Source: Notolepis coatsorum (taxonomy: Eukaryota > Chordata > Actinopteri > Aulopiformes > Paralepididae). From it: a DNA stretch of 64,000 nucleotides. The notes under the pieces were generated by a model that was not told where the DNA came from, ran no database searches, and saw only the letters and a program-made list of their open reading frames with translations. The number at the start of each line of letters is the position of its first letter. Positions within the stretch are counted from its first letter, which is position 1. Positions 1 to 10,813 of this stretch are shown here, piece after piece. A program made the position numbers and the translations under genes. Location of the stretch: NCBI GenBank assembly GCA_963971535.1, contig CAXASK010002156.1, positions 62,001-126,000 of the forward strand, read 5' to 3'.

Positions 1-583
1 GCTGAGGTCTGTCGGTCAGGAAGTCCAGTATCCAGTTGTAGAGTGACGGGTCGATGCCAAGGTCATGGAGCTTGGTGATCAGCTTGGAGGGGATGATGGT
101 GTTAAACGCTGAGCTGAAATCAATGAACAGAAGTCGCACGCACGTGTCCTTCTGGTCCAGATGGAGGAGGGCAGGGTGTAGTGCTGCGGAGATGGCGTCG
201 TCCGTACTCCTGTTCTGGCGGTAGGCAAACTGGTAGGGGTCAAGTGAGGGCGGTAGGCAGGATTTAAGGTGAGCCAGGACTAGCCTCTCGAAGCACTTCA
301 TGATGATGGAGGTGACTGCTACGGGTCGGTAGTCATTGAGGCTCTCTGGGGAGACGTGTTTAGGGACAGGAATGATGGAGGTGACTTTGAAGCATGTGGG
401 AACTTTTGCCTGGGCCAGGGACAGATTGAAAATCTCAGTCAGGACTAGGGCTGCAACGATTAGTCGACATAATCGACGACGTCAATCATAAAAAAATCGT
501 CGACGAGGAATTGTTGCGTCGATGCGTCGCATAAAAACAATCGGAGACGCAAAATGTTCATTTGTAACTGCAATGCACTACAG

Positions 584-1210
584 CAGGGGTCAGGAACCTT
601 TTTGACTGGGAGAGCCATAAAAGCCAAATATTTCTAAATATATTTCATTGAGAGCCATATCATATTTTTAACATATAATAAATTAAATATGTCTTACTTT
701 TAATGCGACTTCTGGTGCTGCATGGTTTTGCTGATGGCCTTGTAATCTGGTTCATACGTGGTGAGATTGAGCTTCATGCAGGCGTTGAGGCTTCCATCAG
801 TTAAACGTGAGCGTAGGTTGGTCTTAATGTTCCTCATATGCGAGAATGACTGCCCACATGCATATGTAGAGCCAAACATGGTCAATACGGCAATACTCAC
901 GCTGCATTATGTGGTATGTCACAGGAAGCTCGTTCCAAGTTTTAAGAATCAGCTTGAAGATTTAAAGTTTCTGTCCACTTGTGTTCCCTCCCCAGCTCTG
1001 CTCGCTATATCTTCAGCTACAGATACTATTAGCTGTATCTTCAAAACTAATTTCTGTTTACTTTAAAATGACACAGTATTATTAAGAAATATCACAAGTA
1101 TAAAAACTTTTTTTTTTTTTTTTTTTTTTTTACTCAAAAATTTCTGGGAGCCATATGCTGTCACCAGAAGAGCCATATATGGCTCGCGAGCCATAGGTTC
1201 CCGACCCCTG
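584..1210 (-). mobile_element. Non-autonomous hAT nested in the Tramp element
   Basis: A 627-bp element with ends CAGGGGTCAGGAACC and GGTTCCCGACCCCTG, flanked by the exact 8-bp duplication CACTACAG (576-583 and 1211-1218). It contains only the 3' end of a transposase gene on the minus strand, so it is a deletion derivative. The strand given is that of the remnant. Confidence 0.93.
700..900 (-). pseudogene. hAT transposase C-terminal remnant
   Basis: A 66-residue open segment reading LTMFGSTYACGQSFSHMRNI and LTTYEPDYKAISK. This is the hAT C-terminal dimerisation region. It resembles the transposase end at 32278-32814 (LTMFGSTYTCESSFSHMNAI), so the two elements belong to related families. No catalytic part remains. 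Confidence 0.8.
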
Positions 1211-1366
1211 CACTACAGGAACTGCTGGGGGCAGTATCGTTTCCATTGTCTGACTGCATTCTGTAGTAACGGCGCGGGTAAGAACTTCAGAAGAAAGAAT
1301 GAACAATGGCGGAAGGGAGAGAGAAAGACTGAGATGAATTAAAAAAAAGCGAGACCGAGGGTATCA

Positions 1367-3648
1367 AAGGTGTGGGAGTATTTTACAGATGACAAACTGA
1401 AGAAAACTGTTCAATGCCGTGTGCAGCACCACAGCGATGCACGAGCATCTAAAACGAAAGCACCCCGGAGCCATGGTGACGTCGGAACATGGGTACGTTT
1501 TAGATAGTTAGCCATAGTATTGTATTTTTTACGTTAGCTTACATGTTGGAAAACAGAACGTCTCATGGATATGGATAATGCTTGCTACGCGAACTCTATT
1601 GCTGAGGCTTATAGAGGCTGCGGTATTATGTTGTATGTAACGTTAAACAGCGCCATGCTTACACTTTCAGTTTCATTTTAGTTATGCCGACTAACCGGAT
1701 ACGGAAATACCTCATATATATATCTGTAGTCACTCTGTAGTCCACAAAATGATATCCCTTAAGCGATAACTCCCTCTAGTGGGAAAACATAGATATTGCA
1801 TCTCAATATTAATCCTAGGTATATATAAGGCTGACATTATAACAACCATCTAAAATAAACTGATACTATAGTCTATTTTATACTTATTATACTTATTTAT
1901 ACTATCTTATCTAGCACACTCTCAGGAGCAATCTGAAAGAAGCATTTCATGCAAAGTATTCTGTATTCTGTATGACAAATAATAAAGAAACTTGAAACTT
2001 GAAATTCTGATGATAATTAATACAGCTTTCTGTTTTGTTCTCTTTCTATTCTAGTACAAAGCAAACGCGTGTGGATGAGTTTGTCCTGAAGAGAGGCTCA
2101 TGCACCCCTCAAATGGCTGGAGTCTTCACAGAGAGCATCCTCAACATGCTTGTTAAAGACATGAGACCAATATCGATGGTTGAAGATGAGGGCTTGAAGC
2201 AGATGGTCACCACATTCCATTCAGGTTACACCTTACCTTCCAGAACTCATTTTACAAAGCTCATTTAGGGAAAGTATGAAGCTACTTTTGCTAAGGTTAA
2301 AGATGCTCTTAAAGCAACCAAGAACAAGATTGCCCTGACAACTGATGCCTGGCCCAGTGTTGCGACAGAGGCATATCTTGGCATCACCTGTCACTTTATA
2401 AGTGATGACTGGAAGCTCAATAGCTTCTGCCTCACAACCATGCCACTCGAAGAACGGCACACTGGAACCAACATTGCTGCATGGATTGAGCAGGCTGTGG
2501 AAAGGTTTGAGATCCCTCCAAGCAAGGTTGTGGCGGTTGTTCATGACAATGGCGCCAATATCGTGCTGGCTGCAAACATCTTGCAGGAAAAACATGGGTG
2601 GGTGTCTATCCGCTGCGCAGGCCACACATTACAGTTGGTGATCAATCGTACACTGAAACACCCTCTGATTAGTAAAGCACTAGGAGCAGCGAGGTGTCTC
2701 GTCGAGTACTTTAAAAGAGTGAACTGGCTTCAAGCTGAAAACAAAGCAGAAACAGATGGGCACCCCGGAACACAAACTTGTCCAAGATGTCTCTACTAGG
2801 TGGAACAGCACCTATTACATGGTGACTCGCCTGCTGGAACAGAGATGGCCACTGACTGCGACTCTGTCTGACCCGGCAGTAACGCAGAGAGGGAAACAAT
2901 ACTTGGACCTCAAGCCTGAGCAGTGGACCCTGCTAGATAAACTGGCCAAAGCTCTCCAAGCTTTTGAATGTGCCACTGTCTACTTGTGGTGAAAACTATG
3001 TGACCGTCTCCGCCCTGCCTCCTCTAGTCAGAGGGCTTTTGAAGTCCACCCACACTGCCTATGATACAGCTCCTGTGCAGGCCTTCCAGGTGGCTGCTTC
3101 AGAGGAGACCACTGCACGCTAGTCAAGAGAGCTTGCCATCACAGATGATGACCCAAGCAAACCGATCATTGCATCTGCACTAGACCCACGATTCCGAAAA
3201 ATAAAATTCCTGACACCAGAGGAGGAGTTCAGTGTTCAGAATAAATTGCAAGCTCTGGTCCTACAGTCCAGTAGGAATGAAGAAGCTACAGCAGTTGAAA
3301 ATGATGCCACAACCTCAGCTGAGACAACTAGGTCTGTTTCAGCTCTCGATTCACTGCTTGGAGGTGACTCAACAGACAGTGACACTGAGACCAATGATCA
3401 GGATGCACGCACACAAGCGATCATTAACGAAGTGCTGATGTACTTCAGAGAGCAGCCCATCTCAAAGACAGAAAATCCCCTGTCTTGGTGGAAGTTGAAT
3501 GACATTCTTGTGCATTCCAGTTACTTCCACTCCCTCTGAGCGTCTCTTCTCAGCAGCTCGGAACATCGCCTCAAAGAAGCGGGCCAGCCTCACTCCAGAG
3601 CATGTCGATATGCTCACGTTCCTGCATTGCAATTTAAAGAAATTGTAA
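1367..3648 (+). pseudogene. Decayed BED-finger hAT transposase (ZBED1-like)
   Basis: Exon 1 (about 1367-1492) encodes a BED zinc finger: KVWEYFTDDKLKKTVQCRV then MHEHLKRKHPGAM after a small indel, ending at a GT donor at 1493. A pyrimidine-rich acceptor ends at 2054. Exon 2 (2055-3648) contains TTDAWPSVATEAYLG (first catalytic Asp), VVAVVHDNGANI (second Asp), CAGHTLQLVIN, STRWNSTYYM, PLSWWKLN, and the C-terminal dimerisation segment PSERLFSAARNIASKKRASL with LTPEHVDMLTFLHCN. Damage seen: an indel in the BED exon, a TAG at 2266-2268, a frame change near 2760, a further stop near 3120, and a frame change between 3510 and 3540. It cannot make active transposase. ZBED1 is the domesticated vertebrate relative, but this copy is in a normal transposon setting. 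Confidence 0.88.
1917..2006 (+). repeat. LINE 3' tail in transposase intron
   Basis: A short segment ending ATAATAAAGAAACTTGAAAC followed by repeats of the ACTTGAA type. A similar 3' end occurs in reverse orientation at 17342-17440. It looks like the 3' terminus of a Rex1/L2-type LINE, 5'-truncated, sitting in the intron of the hAT transposase. Confidence 0.55.
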
Positions 3649-3673
3649 ATGGTGTGTTCCCCTGCAGGAGATG

Positions 3674-3890
3674 ATGATCAGAGTAAGACACAATACATTA
3701 CACACGCACTCCTCTCACTCACACAGCGATCAGCGTAAGACACACACACATACACACTCCTCTCACTCACACACAGCGATCAGAGTAAGACACACACACA
3801 CATACACAGTACACACACTCCTCTCACTCACACACAGCGATCAGAGTAAGACACACACACATACACACACACACACACACTGACTCCTCT
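3674..3890 (+). repeat. CA-rich minisatellite
   Basis: About four imperfect units joining GCGATCAGAGTAAGACAC, a (CA)n run and TCCTCTCACTCACACAC, about 50-65 bp per unit with variable CA length. It lies between the transposase stop and the right end of the Tramp element. Confidence 0.85.
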
Positions 3891-5042
3891 CACACACAGC
3901 AAACAAAAGACCTAGAAGTCTGTCTGATCTGACTCATCCTCCTCTCCCCCTACAGCTGTTCCATGTCACCCTCCTGGTCCTGGACCAAGTTACAGCCCCA
4001 TCAGCCGCGGTGCTGGGGGCAGATGCTGCTAGTTATTATTATTATTTTTTGAGTTATTTAAACACTTCCACTTTAATTTGTATTTAATTTATTTATCTTG
4101 TTATGAGTGATTGTTGTATTGTTCAAATACATTTTGATTTAAAGTTGCTTAAGATCCAAATTCAAATGTTTCACGAGTCATTATTTTAATTTGCTATGGG
4201 ATCATCATGTTATGTTAAGTTAACTGACTGGACAACAGGGTGACATTCACAGGTGTGCAGACTTGAGCATGTGAGGTAAAACATGCACTGGAGAAGGAGC
4301 CGCGCCCACAGGAAGCAGAGATTGAGGGTGTGACAAAAATAATTGTTAGATTAGTCGACTAATCGAATGACAAAAATTATAGTTCGATTAGTCGACTAAT
4401 CGAAAAAAGAATCGACAGATTAGTCGACTACCAAAATTATCGTTAGTTGCAGCCCTAGTCAGGACCCCCGTCAGCTGCCCAGCACAGACACTGAGTACCC
4501 GCCCGGGGATCCCATCGGGTCCGGCAGCTTTTCGTGCATTGGTTTTGCACAGTTCTGCAAACACGTCAATGGGGGAGAGTGTGAGGGTCAGGTGGTTGGC
4601 AGGGGTGGGGGTCTTGATGGCCCTCTCGTGGTTGTCCCTGTCAAAACGCGCGTAAAAGTAGTTTAGGTCGTCTGGGAGGGAGGGGTCAGCGGTCGGGGGG
4701 GGTGGCGGCGGCGTGTTTGGGTTTATAGTCTGTAATGGCCTGCAAGCCCTGCCACATGAGCCGGGGGTCAGAGCCATTTAGATGCTCCTCGACCTTGAGC
4801 TTGAGCGTGCTTGGCCCGTTTGATGCCCCTCTTCAGATCGGCTTGGGCTAGACTAGGCTTGTGGGTCACCTGACCTGAAGGCGATGGCACGTGCCTTCAG
4901 CAGCTGGCGGACCTGCCCGTCCATCCATGGCTTCTGGTTAGGGAAGATTGTAGGGCTGTCTTAAATACTTCGAAGCTTCGAAGCTTCGTTCGATGACACA
5001 AGCTTCGAACATTAAAAAAAGGTAATTTTTTTTTTTTTTTCG

Positions 5043-5044
<2 letters not shown>

Positions 5045-5080
<36 letters not shown>
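5045..5080. repeat. (GT)n microsatellite
   Basis: An uninterrupted GT dinucleotide run next to a poly-T stretch, inside the hAT at 4951-6286. Confidence 0.95.
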
Positions 5081-5084
<4 letters not shown>

Positions 5085-5295
5085 TCGCATGGGGCCATTG
5101 GGGCCGGGGGACAAATACACTGGAGGAAAGTAACCCAGCTCAGCAGTGGCACTGTCCAAATTATATCATCACTATTGCCCGTTTGAAGGATATCATCCTC
5201 AAACACATATAAACCTACATGCCTTGTAGAATTCCACACATAAGAAAGAAAGATACTGGGATGAATAAACAAAATGGGAAATAAAATGTAGAAAT

Positions 5296-5667
5296 TAGGG
5301 ATGTCCGCTAATATCGGCCTACCGATATTATCGGCCGATATCGGCATTAAAATGTGATATCGGAAAATATCGGTATCTGTTTCAAAAATATATATATATA
5401 TATTCTTTTTACATTTCTATAACCTTTATTTACCCAGGCAAGCAAGTAAGAACAAATTCTAATTTTATTTATTGTCAAAAGTATGCATAATGTTGTGTTA
5501 ATTCCACAATAAGAGATATGTAATGTTAATTACCTCAAATTATTCCATTTTTGGGGGGGGGGAAACCCTGCATATATCGGTATCGGTTGATATCGGTATC
5601 GGAAATTAAGAGTTGGACAATATCGGTATATCGGTATCGGTAAAAAAGCCAATATCGAGCATCCCTA
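5296..5667. mobile_element. 372-bp hAT MITE
   Basis: Ends TAGGGATGTCC and GAGCATCCCTA, flanked by the exact 8-bp duplication GTAGAAAT (5288-5295 and 5668-5675). Sub-terminal clusters of CCGATATCGG palindromes at both ends suggest transposase-binding sites. The middle carries a SINE-like scrap containing CTTTATTTACCCAGG (5428-5442). This is the third level of nesting: LINE, hAT, MITE. Confidence 0.93.
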
Positions 5668-6104
5668 GTAGAAATGCATGCAATACATAAATACATATGA
5701 ATCTCCATATATGAAATAGAACATTTAAATAAGGTGCTACTGAGATGTTTTGGTGAGTTCTTTGTTTTTTTGTGGAAGTAGCCCTTCTTAAAAATGCATG
5801 AACATTCACTGATAATTGGTCTGTAGTGGAGTCTACAAGGTCTACATTGCCGGACCATGTAGAATCCGGACCTTGTAGACTGACATAATTCTGTGCATAG
5901 TTTAGTCTACACAGGCCATATTTCAAATAATCAAAATCTTACTTCATTCATCTTAAACATTCTTGATTTGGGGGATTGGTAGTTCCCATGAAATCTGAAG
6001 TTGTTCAAATGACAACAGCGATCCACCTTGAATTAAATCACACAGCCCAGTGAAACCTTGTTGGCTGCGTCACAGTCACGAAAGGGGCTACTTAATTCAT
6101 TAAT

Positions 6105-6185
6105 CCAATCCACTTTAATTATAGAGCACATTTAAAAACAACAAAGTTTACCAAAGTGCTGTACAAGTCCCACAACATAAGATAA
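6105..6185. repeat. Fish LINE 3'-type repeat scrap
   Basis: Contains TTAATTATAGAGCACATTT and CCAAAGTGCTGTACAA, the common fish repeat motif joining a tATAGnGC box to CAAAGTGCTGTACA. A related copy is at 42492-42680. Function unknown; it lies inside the hAT at 4951-6286. Confidence 0.5.
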
Positions 6186-6286
6186 AAAAAAAATTATAAA
6201 AAAAAAACATCTCGAAGCTTCGAATTAAAATCGAAGCTCGGCCCCAAAGCTTCGATTGCCAAAAAAAGCTTCGAAGGTCAGCCCTA

Positions 6287-8290
6287 GAAGATTGTGATCA
6301 GCTTGGTGGTGGTGACCTCGTTGGTGCTGATGCAGTCCAGGGTGGAGGAGGTGAAGGTATCAATGTTTGTGTGAAAGTCCACTGTGGCCTCCGCAGCAAA
6401 GTTACTCCAGTTGGTGTTTTGAAGCCGATGCTGAAGTGCCAGGTCTGCTCCCTCGGGCCAGACTTTCACAGATTTAACTATGGGCTTTATTCGCTTGATG
6501 AGTGGTTGGTATTTGGGTAGGAGGAACAGTGAGATGTGGTCCGACTGGCCCAGGTGGGCGAGAGGGAGTGCCTTGTAAGCGTCTTTGGTGTTAGTATAGA
6601 TGTGATCTAATGTGTTGTCTCCTCTTGTTGGACAAGAAACGTGTTGGAAAAATGTAGGTATTACAGACTTTAAATTGGAGTGGTGGAAATCTCCTGCAAT
6701 AATGAAGGCATCCTCCGGGTGGCGTGTCTGTTGTTTGCTAATGGCTACATGCAGTTCTTTCATGGCTAGCTTTGCATTAGCATCTGGTGGTGTGTATACT
6801 GCAACTAATGATGCATGTAGTTTCTCTGGGCAGATGGAATGGCCTATTTTTAATCATGACAAACTCAAGCTGAGCAGAACAGTGCTTAACACTTTCAGTG
6901 ATAACACGTGTTATCAGCCCAATGCCTGAATGCCCACCACGACAATTAGCGTTTTATTTTTTTATTAGCGATCTGAACTCATATTTCATCAACCGAGTCT
7001 CCCGTTGGTATGCAGCCCCTGTAGGAGCTCAGATGTGAAAAAACCGCCCCCTATCGTCTCCCAGATGGTAATGCACCCTTTTGGAATGGACTCAATGAAA
7101 ATGGATGAGAAAAGAAAAATCCGGAATCCACATTTTACTTCTCAGGCATGTAACCCGAGCCGATCGGATTCATTGTGGACCCTCAGAACAGCGTGGAATA
7201 CATGTGTACAGTATGTAGCGTTGGATCAATAAAAGCGATCGATTTCTGGAATGGCGATCAGGAATTCGAATGATCTTTTTGGAGAACATCTGATCTGAGG
7301 TAAGGAATCTATTTTACAAGTCTTGGGATAATCAGAGTTGTATTCGCTGAGATATCAGCGTTTGCCCTATGTGTGATCTGTCTGTGTGTGAGCGATCGCT
7401 TTGAGGAAATCAGAGAATCGATTTTTCAGATCTCCTATATAGCGTGCATACGTACACATATACTATCGATAATCTAGCGTTTATTTGAAAACAATTCATA
7501 AATAGGCCGAAAAATTACAACGTTTTTGTGTATTCTAGAATATTCCAGAAAGGGGCGATTATCATGGAATATTAATATTTTCCTTGAAAACAAGGGCTTT
7601 TCAAAATGCTATAAAATGGAAATGAACCGATAAAAAAACAATCCGCTTCGACAATGTTGACTGGAAAACGAGTGATTGATAAGCGACGGGCAGATTAGAC
7701 ACAGCCATAATTTAAAACATAGATTAGGCGTTATTAACGCTAACATTGAAGTGGATGGTGGGCATTCAAGCACTAAATCGTGCGCCCCCTGCTGGCACTG
7801 AAAGTGTTAACGATGGTGACGTTATCTGTACACCACAAGTTGTTTACATACACGCACACTCCTCCCCCACGCTTCTTACCGCAGTCAGCTGTTCTGTCCG
7901 AGCGGATACAATGACATCCTTGTAGTTCAATCGCGCTATCTGGTACACCATCGTGTAGCCAGGATTCAGTGAAGATTAGCATGTTTGCATCCGAAATCCT
8001 TTTGTTATTTGTAATCCATAAACGTAGCTCGTCCATTTTGTGCGCCAGCGACCGTACATTGGCAAGAAGGAGGCTGGGAAGAGCAGCGCTATGAGGAGCC
8101 TGAGCTAGCCTCACTCGCGCACCAGCTCTGCAGCCCCGCTTCTGCTTGCGATCCCTACGCCGTCTATGAGGCCTCTTTGTCCGGGGAGGCAATGTAAACA
8201 GACCCGGTGTGCCCGGAGGTCTGACGATGTTGTTCGGTCCATCGAAAAAGATGGGAATATCCAGTAATCCGACCAATGCCAATTAAGGTG
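6287..8290 (-). pseudogene. LINE endonuclease domain, interrupted
   Basis: Endonuclease half of the split LINE. Seen from right to left: an Arg/Lys-rich leader, then NVRSLAHKMDEL, FTESWL, a GGGVCVYVNN strand, then (after the 6890-7806 insertion) IIAGDFHHSNLKSVIPTFFQ, LDHIYTN and GQSDHISLFL. These match the AP-endonuclease fold that nicks target DNA for target-primed reverse transcription. The residues usually needed (GDF and SDH) are visible. The piggyBac-like insertion lies between the N-terminal strands and the GDF motif, so the gene is disrupted even where frames are open. Confidence 0.75.
6890..7806. mobile_element. piggyBac-like MITE with TTAA TSD
   Basis: A 917-bp element flanked by TTAA (6886-6889 and 7807-7810). 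Its terminal inverted repeats begin CACTTTCAGTG and end CACTGAAAGTG, with a second inverted block, TGAATGCCCACCA against TGGTGGGCATTCA, about 40 bp inside. A TTAA duplication fits the piggyBac superfamily. No transposase is present. The interior is rich in GATC and CGATCG motifs. It interrupts the LINE endonuclease domain. Confidence 0.85.
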
Positions 8291-8439
8291 AAGTGATGAT
8301 AGGGTGGCCTTGATGTCAGAGCTGGTGGGACCAGGTGGGTTTGCAGGACTGGAGTTTTGAGAGAAACTTTGGTCTTGGTTGACCAGGTGGTGAATGTCAG
8401 TCTGTTTGACACTCGAATGTGCTTCACAACAGAAAAAAG

Positions 8440-8720
8440 ACGGGGACACAAAATGAGCACATAAAGTGCAGACATAAAATCACAGTTTTTCACATTAGGA
8501 TCTAACATCCCAATATGCCACCTTGTTTATTGTTTACTCATCCATCTTATTTGCCAAAGACCTCACGTTACCCATGACGACAGAAGGGAGATATGGTTTG
8601 TATCGCCTTCTCTCTCTCCGTGCTTCAGCCCTCTTCTGTCTTACACGTCACCCACGTCCTCGACATCCACGAAAGCCACCATTAGTCCTTTTCAGCTCCT
8701 CCGGGACTGTTAGTTAATTC
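8440..8720 (-). mobile_element. 5' fragment of a second LINE
   Basis: The minus strand reads VPEELKRTNGGFRGCRG, an Arg-rich stretch, then LPSVVMGNVRSLANKMDE, the start of a LINE endonuclease distinct from the one at 7807-8290. Several stops follow. It is a short decayed fragment. The next roughly 270 bp (to about 8990) may be its 5' untranslated part, but that is inference. Confidence 0.6.
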
Positions 8721-8989
8721 CGGGTTGGTTAGCTGGCTGTGGAAAGCCGGCTGGTTGTGTAGCGACAACAGCTAACCTCATGTAAACAAAGAACCCGGAC
8801 ACTCCGATCAGCTGTTGTCCACTCGTAAACTTGAAATTCCACCATCAGCCAGACGGACAAACTCTTCTTGCGTGTTTTAGAAGGGCATAACTTAAATAAA
8901 AAGGACTTGTGTCCAGGTAAAAAATACAATAGAAATGTAGAATTAGATGAAACGGGTAGAGCGATCTGCAGCAGTGGCCGTCACAGGCG

Positions 8990-9370
8990 ACGCATGCGCA
9001 CAAATGTCATTGTCCACAATCTGGAAATTTGTCTTTTGTCTCACCTTTGAACAAACAACAACAATGACAGCAGACATTATACATATACATAAATCAGTAA
9101 TGGAGAAGTGCAGAGAACGTAGGAATCAGTGTTAAATGTGCCAACAACCTTTCCGTGGGTGAACTCATTGAGCATAGTTGTCAATTAATGATACTAATAC
9201 TAATCTATACAATCACCTGTTGTTGAATAAATACCATTACTTTCTAGTTATTGCTAAAAAACAGTATATATAAAACAGTAGCTGTAAAAAAAAATTGTAT
9301 AATCTATATAATATTATTTATTTTATTTATTTATTTTTTAATATATGCACTGGTAATGGATCAGTATACC
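8990..9370. other. No gene seen; AT-rich spacer
   Basis: A low-complexity AT-rich stretch including TATATAAAACAG and a (TTTA)n run. No coding, RNA or transposon end was recognised. Confidence 0.5.
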
Positions 9371-9500
9371 CAGACCTAGACCACCTCTAACTCTAACCCC
9401 TAACCAGACCTAGACCACCTCTAACTCTAACCCCTAACCAGACCTAGACCACCTCTAACTCTAACCCCTAACCAGACCTAGACCACCTCTAACTCTAACT
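9371..9500. repeat. 34-bp tandem repeat, about four copies
   Basis: Units start at 9371, 9405, 9439 and 9473. Each begins CAGACCTAGACCACCTCTAA and continues through CTCTAACCCCTAAC. The first three copies look identical by eye; the last loses the end of the unit. The CTAACCCCTAAC part resembles telomere-like CCCTAA but is not a true telomere array. Confidence 0.92.
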
Positions 9501-9660
9501 GAAGCCGTCTTCCACACGGAAACGTGGGATCTGCACCGACACCGTGGTCTCCGTCATGGCGTCCAGCCAGCCGGTCAGCTTCCTCTGATCCATGCTCACC
9601 TCGATCTGAGCATCACAGAGACAGACATACTTGGCACGGATGGGCACGAGTAATGTTTTC
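9495..9660 (-). pseudogene. Serpin-like fragment (uncertain)
   Basis: The minus strand reads KLTGWLDAMTETTVSVQI then PRFRVEDGFS. The pattern of a Trp-containing helix, a beta strand and LPRF-x-hydrophobic-E resembles the serpin region before strand 6A. About 50 residues are interpretable, without splice signals I would trust. It could be one exon of a decayed serpin or a chance resemblance. No other serpin exon is seen nearby. Confidence 0.35.
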
Positions 9661-9879
9661 CCAGATTGAGTACTTGCATGAATTATGAATAGGGGGTGAA
9701 GAGTTAACAGTCTGTAGTGTGGTAGTGAAAGCAAGGCAAGAAGAGATAATGTATCTTATTAAGTTATTTCCCCATTCACAGATCGACAGCGCACCCTTCC
9801 TGTGTATCACTTGTGCCGCCAACTCAGATTCCCCTAGGTTAAAAAATAAATACGCAATTTAAATCAGAATATGTTCAAT

Positions 9880-10128
9880 GTTGACTATTTCTGACTTCTG
9901 ACAAGTTTTTTTCCATTAACTAAAAATAGACAAAAATGTCATCCGTTTTCATCAACTAAATCTAGTCTAAAACAAAAAAGACAAAATTGAGACAAAAACT
10001 GACAAATGCTCAGACATTTAGTTGACTAAAACAATAAATGAAGATGACTAAATATGATAAACGAAAAAGGAGCACTTGACACATGGACTAAAACTAAAAT
10101 TAAAATGAAAATGCCAAAATTAACACTG
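9880..10128. mobile_element. Decayed MITE end, GACTAAAACT-rich
   Basis: A-rich sequence with repeated GACTAAAAC-type motifs ending ATGCCAAAATTAACACTG. This resembles the end of a common fish DNA-transposon MITE whose terminus reads CAGTGTTAATTTTGGCAT. The opposite end was not found, so it is treated as a truncated copy. Confidence 0.4.
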
Positions 10129-10171
10129 GTAGGAATACATCAACAAGGACCGGGTCTAACGAGTGCAAGAT

Positions 10172-10390
10172 TCATTTAATGTTTTTAAAAATGTTTCGGT
10201 TTGCCCTAGGTAGTCTGTAACGACCAGAGGGCAACAGCTCGAACTCCCCATAGAGTGGGTGAAAGGGGTCACCCACAATCTTCCTAGCTTTGTTCCTAAG
10301 CACTTCGTTGTAGATGTAGCTTGGCTGTTTATGCAGCTTCCCTATGGTTTTGGAGGCCAAATTCACTATCCTCTGTAACTTATTCCTTCC
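10172..10390 (-). mobile_element. LINE ORF2 C-terminal fragment
   Basis: A 64-residue segment reading KARKIVGDPFHPLYGEFELL and PSGRYRLPRANRNIFKN. This is the conserved C-terminal tail of Rex1/L2-type LINE ORF2 in fish. It parallels 26113-26346 (KDSSHPNNCLFELLRSGKRY). 5'-truncated. Confidence 0.75.
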
Positions 10391-10399
10391 TTATGTTCA

Positions 10400-10810
10400 G
10401 ATTTCCTTACCACATGGCCATGTTAAAGGTTGAGATTCCCTCCACTAGGTTCTTATGTTTCTATAATTTATGGCTGCATGACAAAAATGTGTAGTTGCCT
10501 ACAGAGGGCGGGTCAACTCAGCTAAATGTTTTACATTTGTAGTATTTTAACATCTCCATAGTCGACTAACTGCTAGCATCTGCAGCAACGTAATTCTCTT
10601 CTCAATAAAATATTACAATTCTCTCGATACTGGAAGCTACCTCTGATAGCTCTATGTAGCTGTAAAGACATTCATTGTCAATGGATTGGTCAAAAAGAAG
10701 AGAGCTGCTGGGATACACATACGTAGTAAACCATCAGTGAAAGAAAGCTGCTGTTTGATAGTGTTTCTTTTTCTTGTCCTTTTTTTATAATTGAATGACA
10801 ATTGACAATA
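10400..10810. other. No gene seen
   Basis: AT-rich sequence between the LINE tail and the inverted-repeat complex; no element ends or exon were recognised. Confidence 0.4.
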
Positions 10811-10813
10811 CGG

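Larger units (their letters stand above)
446..4457 (+). mobile_element. Tramp/ZBED-type hAT transposon with 8-bp TSD
   Basis: A 4012-bp DNA transposon. Its ends are inverted repeats beginning TAGGGCTGCAACGATTAG and ending TTAGTTGCAGCCCTA. It is flanked by the exact 8-bp duplication GTCAGGAC (438-445 and 4458-4465), the hallmark of hAT insertion. Both sub-terminal regions carry many short ATTAGTCGACTAAT palindromes, typical transposase-binding clusters in this family. Inside are a decayed two-exon transposase (1367-3648), a smaller hAT (584-1210), a LINE 3' tail in the intron, and a CA-rich minisatellite. It sits inside the RT domain of a minus-strand LINE. Confidence 0.93.
1..4950 (-). pseudogene. 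LINE reverse transcriptase domain, interrupted
   Basis: RT half of the split LINE. 4458-4950 reads [18 protein letters not shown], the conserved start of LINE RT, preceded by DDLNYFYARFD, the usual spacer in this fish group. 1-445 reads [18 protein letters not shown] and LDFLTDRPQ, the RT palm. The Tramp-type hAT at 446-4457 separates these two motifs. The FADD box and thumb are off the left edge. Confidence 0.75.
4951..6286. mobile_element. Non-autonomous hAT with 8-bp TSD
   Basis: A 1336-bp element with ends TAGGGCTGTC and GGTCAGCCCTA, flanked by the exact 8-bp duplication GAAGATTG (4943-4950 and 6287-6294). Both sub-termini are rich in TTCGAAGC palindromes. No transposase is recognisable. 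It carries a (GT)n tract at 5045-5080, a nested MITE at 5296-5667, and a LINE 3'-type segment at about 6105-6185. It sits in the spacer between endonuclease and RT of the split LINE. Confidence 0.92.
1..8290 (-). mobile_element. CR1/L2/Rex1-type LINE, split by three insertions
   Basis: Non-LTR retrotransposon on the minus strand, present as four collinear pieces: 7807-8290, 6287-6889, 4458-4950 and 1-445. The order from right to left is endonuclease then reverse transcriptase. The rightmost piece reads LLANVRSLAHKMDELRLW and FTESWLHDGVPDSAIELQG, the start of an AP-type endonuclease of this LINE group. The next reads IIAGDFHHSNL and GQSDHISLFLLP, its catalytic GDF and SDH motifs. The leftmost reads [12 protein letters not shown], the first RT aspartate motif. 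Each interruption has exact target-site duplications, so removing the insertions rejoins the LINE. It continues past the left edge. The translation also carries frame changes and stops, so the copy is dead. The clade within CR1/L2/Rex1 is not settled. Confidence 0.85.

Noticed and set aside
9360-9500. Interstitial telomere
   Set aside because: Vertebrate telomere repeats are TTAGGG/CCCTAA; this 34-bp unit contains only isolated look-alikes.
9495-9660. Active serpin gene
   Set aside because: Only about 50 residues resemble a serpin, with no adjacent exons or reactive loop.
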